A DNA stretch of 64,000 nucleotides from an uncultured Alistipes sp. (GTDB taxonomy: Bacteria; Bacteroidota; Bacteroidia; Bacteroidales; Rikenellaceae). The stretch is taken from assembly GCA_944326855.1 (NCBI GenBank), contig CALVFO010000003.1:1-64000 (forward strand), written 5' to 3'. Below the pieces are notes generated by a model. The model was not told the DNA's origin and made no database searches. It saw nothing but the letters and a program-made list of their open reading frames with translations. Shown here in pieces: positions 1 through 8,925 of the stretch. The position numbers and the translations under genes are program-made. How positions within the stretch are numbered: position 1 is the stretch's first letter; each line of letters starts with the position of its first letter.

Positions 1-1
1 T

Positions 2-1219
2 ATGAGCAATTCATTTGATTTTGAGGAATTCAAGGCACAAGCCATCGAGAAGTTAAAGGCAGGAGTGCCGCTATCCGGCAAGGACGGGGTATTGGCGCCT
101 TTGTTGGAGAATCTGCTGAACAGCGCCCTGGAAGGAGAACTGGACAGTCATCTTGGCGGAGTCGAACGCGAGATGGGCAACCGCCGCAACGGGCATATGA
201 GCAAGCAGGTACAGACCTCGATGGGAGAAATAACCATAAACACACCGCGCGACCGTGACGGCACTTTCGATCCCCAGGTTGTGCGCAAACGCGAGAAGAT
301 CCTTGCAGACTCACTTGCGGACAGAATCATAGGTCTGTACGCCATCGGCAACAGCACAAGAGAGATAAGCGACATCCTTGAGGAGCAGTTCGGCAACCGC
401 ATATCGGCAGAGACCATAAGCAGCATAACGGACCGTGTCCTTCCTGAGATACAAAGCTGGAAAAACCGGCCTCTGGACCGTGTGTATCCCATCGTATGGC
501 TTGATGCGGTACATTACAAGGTAATGGACGAAAAGAACCGTCCTGTAACCAGAGCCATCTATAATGTACTGGCCCTTACATGCGAAGGAAGGAAAGAGCT
601 TCTGGGCATGTACATATCCAGGAGCGAGGGAGCCAACTTCTGGCTCGGTGTGCTTACGGATCTCCAGAACAGAGGAGTCCAGGATATCCTAATCGCCTGT
701 ATTGACGGGCTCAAGGGCTTCCCCGATGCGATTGCAAGTGTCTTTCCTCAAACTACGGTCCAGCTCTGCATCGTACACCAGATACGCAACTCGGTCAAGT
801 ATGTTGCCAGCAGGAACCAGAAGGAGTTCATGCGGGATCTGAAGCTCGTATATCAGGCGGTCAATAAGGATGCCGCCGAAAAGGCACTTGACGACCTTGA
901 AATCAAGTGGGGCGAGGACTATCCGATTGTCATCAAGAGCTGGCGCGACAACTGGGACCGTCTGACCGCCTACTTCCAGTACTCACAGCATATCAGAAGG
1001 ATAATATATACTACAAATACCGTTGAAGGCTATCACCGCCAGTTCCGCAAGGTAACTAGGAACAAGGGCGTATTTACATCTGATACCGCCCTGGAAAAAC
1101 TGGTCTATCTCGCATTTACGAGAATCCGGAAGAAGTGGACCCAGCCGGTGCAGAACTGGGGACAGACGGCCCAGCAACTGGCCATCCTGTTCCCGGACAG
1201 GTTCAGGATCTTGGCCTGA
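2..1219 (+). CDS. IS256 (mutator) family transposase
   Basis: This is a full-length 405-residue DDE transposase that would cut and insert its own IS. The N-terminus (MSNSFDFEEF) is typical of the family, so the ATG at position 2 is probably the true start. The catalytic triad can be read as D168 (WLDAVH), D235 (CIDGLKGF) and E342 in the signature NTVEGYHRQFRKVTRNKG. I see no frameshift or stop, so the gene looks intact. Its promoter and left terminal repeat lie outside the window. Codon use does not differ strikingly from the neighbours, and the cargo is the transposase only. Confidence 0.93.
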   Translation: MSNSFDFEEFKAQAIEKLKAGVPLSGKDGVLAPLLENLLNSALEGELDSHLGGVEREMGNRRNGHMSKQVQTSMGEITINTPRDRDGTFDPQVVRKREKILADSLADRIIGLYAIGNSTREISDILEEQFGNRISAETISSITDRVLPEIQSWKNRPLDRVYPIVWLDAVHYKVMDEKNRPVTRAIYNVLALTCEGRKELLGMYISRSEGANFWLGVLTDLQNRGVQDILIACIDGLKGFPDAIASVFPQTTVQLCIVHQIRNSVKYVASRNQKEFMRDLKLVYQAVNKDAAEKALDDLEIKWGEDYPIVIKSWRDNWDRLTAYFQYSQHIRRIIYTTNTVEGYHRQFRKVTRNKGVFTSDTALEKLVYLAFTRIRKKWTQPVQNWGQTAQQLAILFPDRFRILA

Positions 1220-1263
1220 CATCATCTTTTGTTTGGAGTTCTTTGACGATATTGATAACTTAG

Positions 1264-1304
1264 CGGAGCCGTTTTGGAATATTGAAGATTCCAAAACGAC
1301 TCCG
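1264..1304. repeat. 17-bp inverted repeat (hairpin) after transposase
   Basis: The arms CGGAGCCGTTTTGGAAT (1264-1280) and ATTCCAAAACGACTCCG (1288-1304) are complementary except for one position and enclose a 7-nt loop. No U-tract follows on either strand, so it is not a standard terminator. It may protect against read-through into or out of the IS, or be a subterminal transposase site. Confidence 0.7.
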
Positions 1305-1338
1305 AAAAATAACTTGACACAGTTTAGTTTACACTACC

Positions 1339-1617
1339 ATTGCTGTTTTAATATTCTGTTTTTCGGCATCTGTAAAATCAAATATCATAAAATGGTGCAG
1401 TTTAATTTAATTATGTAAAGATACATAATTTATGATAATTAGAACTTAGTACATTCAAGTATATAGATGGGTAATCATTTTTCTTCCCGCGACAAAGAGT
1501 CGCCCCACCGGTAATCCTCCCGAATATCTGCGTCGACACCCGTTCGACCCACTATCAGGACCTTGTCTGAGGGCATTTTCTCCCCGGATGAGTTTTATGC
1601 CCGCACCCCGTTCCCCA
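1339..1617. other. Intergenic DNA between IS and GH3 gene
   Basis: There is no convincing gene here. The first 120 bases after the IS end are AT-rich. The rest is GC-richer and leads into the GH3 promoter. Nothing else is recognisable. Confidence 0.5.
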
Positions 1618-1648
1618 TTGGAAAAATCCGAAGGAGTCGTTACTTTTG
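1618..1648 (+). promoter_or_regulatory. Bacteroidetes-type promoter of GH3 gene
   Basis: A -33 TTG at 1618-1620 is followed after 20 nt by the -7 box TACTTTTG at 1641-1648. Transcription would start near 1655, giving a leader of about 87 nt before the ATG at 1742. This also argues against translation from the in-frame codon at 1646. Confidence 0.7.
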
Positions 1649-1741
1649 TTTGTCAAGCTCTCTATCGGCACTCTTCGAGGATCGGACGTTCCTTCGGATC
1701 TTATCCTCCGTACGACTATTAACCCTATCTACCACACGATT

Positions 1742-4348
1742 ATGACACACAGTTCTTTCTTCTCGACCCTTCGGAAAGGAATCACCGGTTTTTACCTAAC
1801 GGTTGCATGCCTTATTCTGAGTCTTTTCCCATTTCGAACAGCATCGGCACAAACGAATCCGGAGGTCGAAACTCGGATAGAAGATCTGCTCAGACGTATG
1901 ACTCTGGAAGAGAAAATCGATCAAATGCGCCACATCCACGCCTACGACCTCCTGGAAAACGGACAGGTCGACGAGCAAAAACTGGACAGCGTATTCCAAG
2001 GGCGAAACATGGGATTCATCGAAGCGATCACCCTGCCCGGTAAAGACTGTCGTGTACTCATGCACGCCGTCCAGCATTATATGAAGACCAAAACCCGGCT
2101 GGGAATTCCCATTTTCACCGTTACAGAATCCCTGCACGGATCGGTCCACGACGGATCCACCATTTTCCCGCAAGCCATCGCCTTGGGCAGCACATTCAAT
2201 CCGAAACTGGCCTACGAGATGAGTTCTGCTATCGCCCGTGAACTGAGAGCGCAAGGTATCCGACAATCGCTGTCTCCGGTCGTCGACGTTTGTCGGGAAT
2301 TGCGTTGGGGACGTGTGGAAGAGTGTTTCAGCGAAGATCCTTTTCTGGTATCCTGTATGGGGCTTGCTCAGGTAAAAGGCTATCTGGATAACGGCATCTC
2401 TCCCATGATCAAACACCTGGGCGCTCATGCGGCCCCGCAAGGAGGACTCAATCTCGCTTCCGTGGCCTGCAGTCCGCGCGAATTGAGGTCCGTGTACCTC
2501 CAACCCTTCGAAACCATCGTGCGCCATTCCGGACTTTGGGCCGTCATGTCCTCCTACAACTCCTGGAACGGTGTACCCAATTCGGCCTCAAAATACCTGA
2601 TGGACGACTTGTTGCGTCAAGAATGGGGCTTCAAAGGATATATCTATTCGGACTGGGGTTCGATCGGCATGCTGGATTACTTCCATCACACCGCCCAAAA
2701 CAAAGCCGAAGCCGCCATGCAGGCGCTGCAAGCCGGGATGGACGCCGAAGCCTCCGACAACAGCTTCACAGAGTTGCAACATCTGGTCGAAGAGGGCTTC
2801 CTGGACGAGAGCTACATCGATCAAGCCGTGCGCCGTATTCTGAAGGCCAAGTTCTCACTGGGGTTGTTCGAGGACGAACCGTTCCGGGCAGAAGCCTACG
2901 ATCAGGCTGTACATACCCAAGCACACATCGCCCTGGCCCGCCAAATTGCACAGGAGTCCATCGTTCTGTTGGAAAACCGCCAGCACATGCTGCCGCTGAA
3001 TCCCGACTCTCTGCACTCGATCGCCGTTATCGGGCCCAACGCCGATCAGGTGCAATTCGGCGATTACACCTGGAGCCGAAGCAACAAAAACGGGATCACC
3101 CTGCTCGAAGCCCTGAAAAACCGATACGGCAAACAGATTGCCGTGCATCATGCACGGGGATGCGATCTGGTGAGCGATGACCGGAGCGGATTTCCCGAAG
3201 CGACAGAGATCGTCCGAAAGAGCGATCTCTGTATTGTGGTGGTCGGTTCGGCCAGTGCCTCGCTGGCCCGCGATTACAGCAATGCCACCTGCGGGGAGGG
3301 ATTCGACCTTAGTGACCTGACGCTGACCGGCCTACAAGAAGAGTTGATCCAAGCCGTATACAACACCGGGAAGCCCCTGATCGTTGTCTTGTTAGCCGGA
3401 AAACCGTTCGCCATTCCCTGGGTCAAAGAACACTGCCCCACGATCGTAGCGCAGTGGTATCCCGGAGAACAAGGTGGCGAAGCCCTGGTCGACATGCTGT
3501 TCGGCAAAATCAACCCCTCCGGCAAACTCAATTATTCGTTTCCGCAAAGCGTAGGTCACTTACCCTGTTTTTACAACTACCTCCCCACGGACAAAGGTTT
3601 TTACCATGTTCCCGGTAAACGGAATCAACCGGGCAAAGATTACGTCTTTTCTTCCCCGGATGCTCTGTGGGCCTTCGGACACGGATTGAGTTACACCGAA
3701 TTCGACTACCTCTCGGCAAACGTTTCTTCGGAAAACTATACCGAAAAAGACACCCTCCGCATTCGGGTCAACGTCCGTAATGCTGGTTCCTGCGATGGAT
3801 CGGAGGTCATTCAAATCTATGTCCGAGATATGGTCTCAAGCGTCGTACAACCGATCCGGGAACTGAAAGCCTTCCAAAAAGTCCACATTCGTCGGGGAGA
3901 TACCGTCCGGGTCGATCTGGCCATTCCCATTGAAGCCCTCGCCCTGTACGACTCCCAGCTGAAAAAACGGGTCGAACCCGGTGCTTTCGAATTGCAAATC
4001 GGCTCTGCTTCCGATGACATCCGTCTTCACAAAACGATCTTTGTCAATCGGGAGCAAACACTCCTTATCCCGACCCGGGAAAATCGCATTTCTTTGAAAA
4101 ATACCGATACAGGGGCAGAGAAAAAGTCGCTTACCGTTCAAGGGACGATCCGCGACGTACAGGCCAATATCCTGCCGGGCATCACCATCATGGCCGGCCG
4201 GGAGCAAACTTCGAGCGATTCTCTGGGACGCTTTGTGATCCAAACGTTTTCCTCAGACACATTGCGCATCGAAGTGGATCGTTTCCAGCCCCAAATCATT
4301 CCGGTCAACGGCCGGTCTCACATCGATATCCAGCTCATCCACCGATAA
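1742..4348 (+). CDS. Secreted GH3 beta-glucosidase-like enzyme with C-terminal carboxypeptidase-regulatory-like domain
   Basis: An 868-residue family 3 glycoside hydrolase, probably a periplasmic beta-glucosidase or beta-xylosidase. The start at 1742 gives a signal peptide of about 36 residues ending ASA. The TIM barrel covers about 45-385, with the retaining nucleophile D304 in the SDW motif. The alpha/beta sandwich covers about 415-640 and includes CGEGFD near 517, where the acid/base region lies. An Fn3-like domain covers about 655-766. Unusually, residues about 796-868 form an extra module (TIRDVQANILPGITI ... SDSLGRFVI) resembling the CarboxypepD_reg domain found at the N-terminus of SusC proteins. 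The gene is monocistronic, and exact sugar specificity cannot be read. Confidence 0.9.
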   Translation: MTHSSFFSTLRKGITGFYLTVACLILSLFPFRTASAQTNPEVETRIEDLLRRMTLEEKIDQMRHIHAYDLLENGQVDEQKLDSVFQGRNMGFIEAITLPGKDCRVLMHAVQHYMKTKTRLGIPIFTVTESLHGSVHDGSTIFPQAIALGSTFNPKLAYEMSSAIARELRAQGIRQSLSPVVDVCRELRWGRVEECFSEDPFLVSCMGLAQVKGYLDNGISPMIKHLGAHAAPQGGLNLASVACSPRELRSVYLQPFETIVRHSGLWAVMSSYNSWNGVPNSASKYLMDDLLRQEWGFKGYIYSDWGSIGMLDYFHHTAQNKAEAAMQALQAGMDAEASDNSFTELQHLVEEGFLDESYIDQAVRRILKAKFSLGLFEDEPFRAEAYDQAVHTQAHIALARQIAQESIVLLENRQHMLPLNPDSLHSIAVIGPNADQVQFGDYTWSRSNKNGITLLEALKNRYGKQIAVHHARGCDLVSDDRSGFPEATEIVRKSDLCIVVVGSASASLARDYSNATCGEGFDLSDLTLTGLQEELIQAVYNTGKPLIVVLLAGKPFAIPWVKEHCPTIVAQWYPGEQGGEALVDMLFGKINPSGKLNYSFPQSVGHLPCFYNYLPTDKGFYHVPGKRNQPGKDYVFSSPDALWAFGHGLSYTEFDYLSANVSSENYTEKDTLRIRVNVRNAGSCDGSEVIQIYVRDMVSSVVQPIRELKAFQKVHIRRGDTVRVDLAIPIEALALYDSQLKKRVEPGAFELQIGSASDDIRLHKTIFVNREQTLLIPTRENRISLKNTDTGAEKKSLTVQGTIRDVQANILPGITIMAGREQTSSDSLGRFVIQTFSSDTLRIEVDRFQPQIIPVNGRSHIDIQLIHR

Positions 4349-4390
4349 CGGAGCATCGTCAGGAAAACAGTTCTTCCGGTTGAAAGCAGG

Positions 4391-4510
4391 GGTCCAACAA
4401 GCGAACGCCTTATTTCCCATTCCTTCTGCCCAATGAACCGTTCATTTCCCTTCCTCGTTCGCCCAACGAACCGTCCATTTCCTTTCCGGTCCGTCAAACG
4501 AACCGGTCTG
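4391..4510. repeat. Degenerate tandem repeat, period about 33-35 nt
   Basis: Three to four diverged copies of a unit resembling CCCAACGAACCGTCCATTTC follow one another, starting near 4393, 4428, 4461 and 4493. The last copy is truncated. No reading frame is maintained across the copies. Confidence 0.55.
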
Positions 4511-4610
4511 GCTTTCCCCGACAATGGTCTGAATCTGTCTGATTGAACATCGATTCCCCGTAAGCCGATTACACAGCGGATTCATGACCTGTCGCACCCC
4601 CGATCCACCC

Positions 4611-4670
4611 AAAAAAAACACCCAAGCCAAGCCCAAAACACCCGGGCCAAGTCCAAAACACCCGGGCCAA
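4611..4670. repeat. 20-bp tandem repeat containing CCCGGG
   Basis: GCCCAAAACACCCGGGCCAA (4631-4650) is repeated at 4651-4670 with one mismatch. It is preceded at 4611-4630 by a more degenerate copy (15 of 20 positions). Each good copy contains the palindrome CCCGGG. Confidence 0.8.
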
Positions 4671-4813
4671 AGCATTCCCGCATTTTCTGTTCACTCCATA
4701 TCCGATTCCTTTTCATCTTAGGATCTCATTTCCATCCCATAGAATCGACTTTCAGACCCTTCCCCTTCACAATATATGAGGAGAAAAGGGACCTCTTTTC
4801 CCCAAGAATAGGG

Positions 4814-4845
4814 ATTGTCCCCGGAAACGGGAGGGCCTAATTTTG
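4814..4845 (+). promoter_or_regulatory. Promoter of the iron/haem redox operon
   Basis: TTG (4815-4817) is followed after 20 nt by TAATTTTG (4838-4845), matching the Bacteroidetes housekeeping consensus. The predicted start near 4852 is only about 14 nt before the ATG at 4866, which rules out the upstream in-frame codon at 4815 as the start. All seven following genes lie on the same strand with short gaps, so this is probably the operon promoter. Confidence 0.75.
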
Positions 4846-4865
4846 CGTCATCAAAAACGCATTCG

Positions 4866-6170
4866 ATGATCAAATTTTACCCAATCCTATTTTCAGCATG
4901 CGCCTGTCTGATCGCCACAAACGCGATCGCAGCCGAACCGGAACTCTCCGATTCGACTCGCCAACAAACTCCCTACGAATGGAATTTTCAGAAATACCGG
5001 GTCGGAGGATATGGCGAGATTCTGTTTCAACACATGACCTACGGCACCGACCGTTACATCAGCCCGGTCGGATCGACCCGAGACCATCGTTCCGAAATTT
5101 CCCTACCCCGAGCCGTTTTCGCATTCGACTACCACTTGGGGAAAGGTTGGTATCTGGGAACCGAAATCGAGTTCGAATACGGAGGAACCGGATCGACCAA
5201 AGAGATCGAATACAACAAGGAAGGCGGTGAAATCGAAACCGAAATCGAAAAAGGCGGTGAAGTCGTTCTGGAACAACTGCACATTACCAAACGGTTCTTC
5301 AACGCCTTCAATCTCCGTATCGGGCACATGATCGTCCCCATCGGACTGACCAATGCCCACCACGAGCCCAATCTGTTCTTCGGAACGGTACGTCCCGAAA
5401 GCGAAACCTCGTTACTCCCCTCGACTTGGCACGAAACGGGGATCTCGATACTGGGTTATTTCAACCGGAACCGATTCCGTTACGAAGTGATGCTGGTATC
5501 GGGTCTCGACCCCAACGGCTTCTCCTCGGAAAACTGGATCGGCAGCGGGCGCCAGAAAATTTTCGAAGTTTCGAAAATGACCAATCCGGCCGTAGCGGCC
5601 CGACTCGAATACTCCGGCATCCGCAACCTGCGGTTGGGACTATCCGGTTATTACGGGAACACGGCCAAAAACTCCTCGAAACCTTATGCCATGGCCGGAG
5701 TCAAGGGTCGGGTCGCCCTCGGGTCGTTCGACGCCCAATACTGGAGCCGGGCCCTGATCGTACGGGCCAACCTGCTCTACGGAACCGTTTCGGACGCCAA
5801 AGCCATCTATGACATCAACCGCAAATATTTCAACAGCACGGGATATTCCATCACCCCGTTCGGGAAAGCCGCCCTGGCTTACGGAGCCGAAGCCGGTTAC
5901 GATATTCTCTCCTTTTTCAACTGTTCGAGCCGACTTTATCCTTTCGTACGCTACGAATACTATAACACGGCTCAGGCTATCGATGCCGGTTCGCAAACCC
6001 TGCCTCGTTACAAACGGGACCTGTTTACCGTCGGGATCAACTACTGTCCGATCCCGTCGCTGACCCTCAAGTTCGACTATTCGTACCGCCGCATCGGCGG
6101 CAACACCTACAACAGCGAAGACACTTTCGGAATCACCCTCGCCTACTCGGGTTGGTTCTGTTCGAAATAA
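4866..6170 (+). CDS. Outer-membrane beta-barrel porin
   Basis: A 434-residue protein with a signal peptide (MIKFYPILFSACACLIATNA, cleaved before AEPE), followed by alternating amphipathic strands. Segments such as GGYGEILF, AVFAFDYHLG, WYLGTEIEFEY and FNLRIGHMIVPIG resemble phosphate-selective porins of the OprP/OprO group. The protein ends LAYSGWFCSK rather than with a typical terminal aromatic. As first gene of the block it probably admits a small anion or metal complex to the periplasm. The substrate is not readable and no plug domain is present. Confidence 0.8.
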   Translation: MIKFYPILFSACACLIATNAIAAEPELSDSTRQQTPYEWNFQKYRVGGYGEILFQHMTYGTDRYISPVGSTRDHRSEISLPRAVFAFDYHLGKGWYLGTEIEFEYGGTGSTKEIEYNKEGGEIETEIEKGGEVVLEQLHITKRFFNAFNLRIGHMIVPIGLTNAHHEPNLFFGTVRPESETSLLPSTWHETGISILGYFNRNRFRYEVMLVSGLDPNGFSSENWIGSGRQKIFEVSKMTNPAVAARLEYSGIRNLRLGLSGYYGNTAKNSSKPYAMAGVKGRVALGSFDAQYWSRALIVRANLLYGTVSDAKAIYDINRKYFNSTGYSITPFGKAALAYGAEAGYDILSFFNCSSRLYPFVRYEYYNTAQAIDAGSQTLPRYKRDLFTVGINYCPIPSLTLKFDYSYRRIGGNTYNSEDTFGITLAYSGWFCSK

Positions 6171-6201
6171 CTTCTGTTTCATCAAATACAACCATAAAAA
6201 T

Positions 6202-7437
6202 ATGATCATGAATTTCAAAACCATGAGCGCTGCGCTATTGGCCGCCGCGCTGACCGTAAGCGGATGCAGTAAGAACGAAGAAGGAAAAGACGACGGAGGC
6301 GGTACCGGTGGAGGCACCAATACCTCTCAACTCGAAGACCATGCCATGAGCCCGGAATGGATCAACTACGCCACGGCAGTCTCTTCGGAGTTACTCGACG
6401 ATTGTATCGGGCTGTGGGCCGCCTGGAACGGACCCGACGGCATTCCCGATGAAGACTGGGAACGTATCGGACGTGATTTTTTCTCCAAAAACACCATCGT
6501 GGGAGCCAACGGTTACGCGCAATTCATGCGCACGGCCGATGCCGGTAATGAAAAATTCACCAGCGGAGTAGATGCCATCCGTACCATTCTGGCCGATGGT
6601 TTCGCCAACATCTCCAACGAAGTCGGCGCAACGAAAATCGGGAACCCCAATGCCCTGGCCAAACAAGGCAATACCGATGCCGCAGTGTTGCAAGTGGAGT
6701 CCTGGTACAGCTGGAACTCGATTACCGACTACGCCGACAACATCATCAGCATTAAAAACGGTTATTTCGGCCGTCGGGGCTCGATCAGCGATCCGGCCCA
6801 TGCCAACAGCATTTCGGCTTATGTGAAAAGTCAGGATCCCAATCTGGATGCAGCCATGAGTCAGGCCATCGACGCCGCCTACAACGCCATCAAAAGCATG
6901 CAATCGCCCTTCCGCAATAACCTGACCGGTAGTCGGGTGGATGCAGCCATCGAAGCCTGTGCCGATCTGACCGAACTGACCGAAGGCAGCCTGCTGGGAT
7001 TATTCCAAAATGCCGGCGACCAAGCGTTCAATACCATTCTGACGCAATATGCCGATCAGGTCGTCATTCCCACCTACAAGGAGATGAAAGAAAAAGCCTG
7101 GAATCTGTACAATGCCATGCTGGCCCTGCAACAGGATAACAAAAACCAGAGCAAACTGGATGCAGCCTGTGAAGCCTGGCGTGCGGTACGCGTTCCCTGG
7201 GAACAGAGCGAAGCCGTTCTGTTCGGTCCCGCCGGAGAGGAAACCGGTCTGGGTTTCGACCCCTCGATGGACAGCTGGCCGCTGGATCAGGAAGACATCG
7301 CTACGATCATTACGAACAAAAAACTGTCGACCGTAGAACAATACATCGAAGCCATCGGCAGCGAATCGGTTCGCGGCTTCCACACCATCGAACTGCTGCT
7401 GTTCAAAAACGGACAGAACCGCCAGGTTCTTCCCTAA
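6202..7437 (+). CDS. Imelysin-family lipoprotein (iron-regulated, periplasmic)
   Basis: A 411-residue lipoprotein: hydrophobic leader, then the lipobox VSGC at about residues 20-23, then a Gly/Thr-rich linker. The body has two helical imelysin repeats. The C-terminal part contains RGFHTIELLLF (near 390-400), which holds the GxHxxE signature of the imelysin/IrpA/EfeO superfamily. Members are linked to iron uptake, though the bound ligand is unsettled for most. It is 31 nt downstream of the porin and 30 nt upstream of the di-haem protein. Translation could start at 6202 or at the third codon (6208). Confidence 0.88.
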   Translation: MIMNFKTMSAALLAAALTVSGCSKNEEGKDDGGGTGGGTNTSQLEDHAMSPEWINYATAVSSELLDDCIGLWAAWNGPDGIPDEDWERIGRDFFSKNTIVGANGYAQFMRTADAGNEKFTSGVDAIRTILADGFANISNEVGATKIGNPNALAKQGNTDAAVLQVESWYSWNSITDYADNIISIKNGYFGRRGSISDPAHANSISAYVKSQDPNLDAAMSQAIDAAYNAIKSMQSPFRNNLTGSRVDAAIEACADLTELTEGSLLGLFQNAGDQAFNTILTQYADQVVIPTYKEMKEKAWNLYNAMLALQQDNKNQSKLDAACEAWRAVRVPWEQSEAVLFGPAGEETGLGFDPSMDSWPLDQEDIATIITNKKLSTVEQYIEAIGSESVRGFHTIELLLFKNGQNRQVLP

Positions 7438-7467
7438 ACCGGACTTCTAAAAACAACTCTCCGAACC

Positions 7468-8901
7468 ATGCACACAACCCAATATATCGGGATGGGGAAA
7501 CGGCTCAGTGTCATGGCGCTTGTCGGCGCCATGACACTCGCCGCATGTGACGAGGGGAAAGAACCGATCATCCGGGATCTGTACGGCAACGAAGCCGATC
7601 CGGCAACCCTGTCGGCCGGCACCTCCACCGTGTACGGAACCGGCGTAACGGCTTACGACTCGCCCGCACCCTGGGTAACAGGTTCTCTCGAAACCCGATT
7701 CTATCAGGGCGACGCCCTCTACGACAATCCCCGGGTCAGCGGAGACGACCCCATTCAGGGCGGCAAAGGCCCCCTGTATGCCGGATCCTCCTGCGGAAGC
7801 TGCCACGCGAATGCCGGGCGAAGCTATCCCACCCTCTATTCTCAGGGCGGGAGCGGAACCGGAGGATTCTCCTCCCACCTGATCTACATCACCAAGAAAA
7901 ACGGCGGATTCTTCCGCAACTACGGCCGTGTATTGCACGACCAGGCCATCACCGGCGTGGAACCCGAAGGACGATTGAGTGTCACCTACACCGAACAGAC
8001 CTATCAGTTCCCCGACGGAGAGAGCTATTCGCTGCTCACTCCACACTACACCGTCACGGAATGGTATGCCGACCAAATCGCACCCGAAGAGCTGATTATC
8101 GATGTCCGTATTCCTTTACGACACGTGGGTATGGGCCAGATGATGGCCCTCGACCCCAACGAACTGGAAGAGTTGGCCCGTCGCAGCAACTATCCCGAAT
8201 ACGGCATCTCGGGACGACTCAACTACATTCAGGAGCGCGGGAAAACCTATATCGGTGTCTCGGGTAACAAAGCACAGCACGCCGACCTGACCATCGAATT
8301 GGGGTTCTCCTCCGACCTGGGGGTGACCAACGACCGCTATCCGCTGGAGGTGGCCGAAGGACAGTCCCAAATGATCGGTTACAGCCACTATGGCATTCAG
8401 ATCTCCACCCACGACATGGAAAATGTCGATTTTTACCTCCATGCGTTGGGGGTTCCGGCTCGCCGCGATGTGGACGATCCGATCGTACAGCAAGGAGAAC
8501 AAGCCTTTTACCGAGCCCGATGCGATCTCTGCCACGTGCCCACCCTGCACACCCGACAAGAGGCTCCGGCCCTGATCAACGGGACCCGACTGCCCTGGCT
8601 GGCCAGCCAAACGATACACCCCTACAGCGACTTTCTGCTGCACGACATGGGCCCCGATCTGGACAGCCATTACACCTCGGGGATGGCTCAGGGTTGCGAA
8701 TGGCGCACCACTCCGCTCTGGGGCATCGGTCTGCAGTACAAAGTCAACCAACACACCTACTTTCTGCATGACGGCCGGGCCCGGAATCTGGTCGAAGCCA
8801 TCATGTGGCACGGCGGCGAAGGAGCCGTCTCCCGGGAACTCTTCGCCCGTATGAGCAAAGACGACCGCGACGCTCTGATCCGCTTTTTAGAATCATTGTA
8901 A
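7468..8901 (+). CDS. Di-haem oxidoreductase-like lipoprotein (DUF1111)
   Basis: A 477-residue lipoprotein (lipobox LAAC before DEGKEP) with two c-type haem motifs, CGSCH near residue 109 and CDLCH near residue 352. The layout, including GVPARRDVDDP, FLLHDMGPDL, TPLWGIGLQ and YFLHDGRARNLVEAIMWHGG, matches the di-haem thiol oxidoreductase/DUF1111 family, which is related to cytochrome c peroxidases. It would act in the periplasm, probably transferring electrons. The family often accompanies imelysins, as here. Haem attachment would need the CcsBA encoded at the end of this block. The physiological substrate is unknown. Confidence 0.88.
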   Translation: MHTTQYIGMGKRLSVMALVGAMTLAACDEGKEPIIRDLYGNEADPATLSAGTSTVYGTGVTAYDSPAPWVTGSLETRFYQGDALYDNPRVSGDDPIQGGKGPLYAGSSCGSCHANAGRSYPTLYSQGGSGTGGFSSHLIYITKKNGGFFRNYGRVLHDQAITGVEPEGRLSVTYTEQTYQFPDGESYSLLTPHYTVTEWYADQIAPEELIIDVRIPLRHVGMGQMMALDPNELEELARRSNYPEYGISGRLNYIQERGKTYIGVSGNKAQHADLTIELGFSSDLGVTNDRYPLEVAEGQSQMIGYSHYGIQISTHDMENVDFYLHALGVPARRDVDDPIVQQGEQAFYRARCDLCHVPTLHTRQEAPALINGTRLPWLASQTIHPYSDFLLHDMGPDLDSHYTSGMAQGCEWRTTPLWGIGLQYKVNQHTYFLHDGRARNLVEAIMWHGGEGAVSRELFARMSKDDRDALIRFLESL

Positions 8902-8925
8902 TTCTCTTTCCAAGTCAACCAGAAA

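Larger units (their letters stand above)
1..1338 (+). mobile_element. IS256-family insertion sequence, left end outside window
   Basis: The element consists of the transposase gene at 2-1219 and a right end that I place at about 1338. The outermost right sequence, CTTGACACAGTTTAGTTTAC at 1313-1332 plus ACTACC, resembles the terminal inverted repeats of Bacteroidetes IS256 elements read inward. The matching left repeat and any target duplication lie before base 1, so the exact limits are inferred. A long hairpin (1264-1304) sits between the gene and the terminus. Confidence 0.75.

Noticed and set aside
1490..1502. CGACAAAGAGTCG occurs upstream of the GH3 gene and again at 17876-17888 upstream of the PEP-synthase-like gene
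   Set aside because: A 13-bp match between two places is expected by chance many times in 64 kb; there is no further similarity around it.
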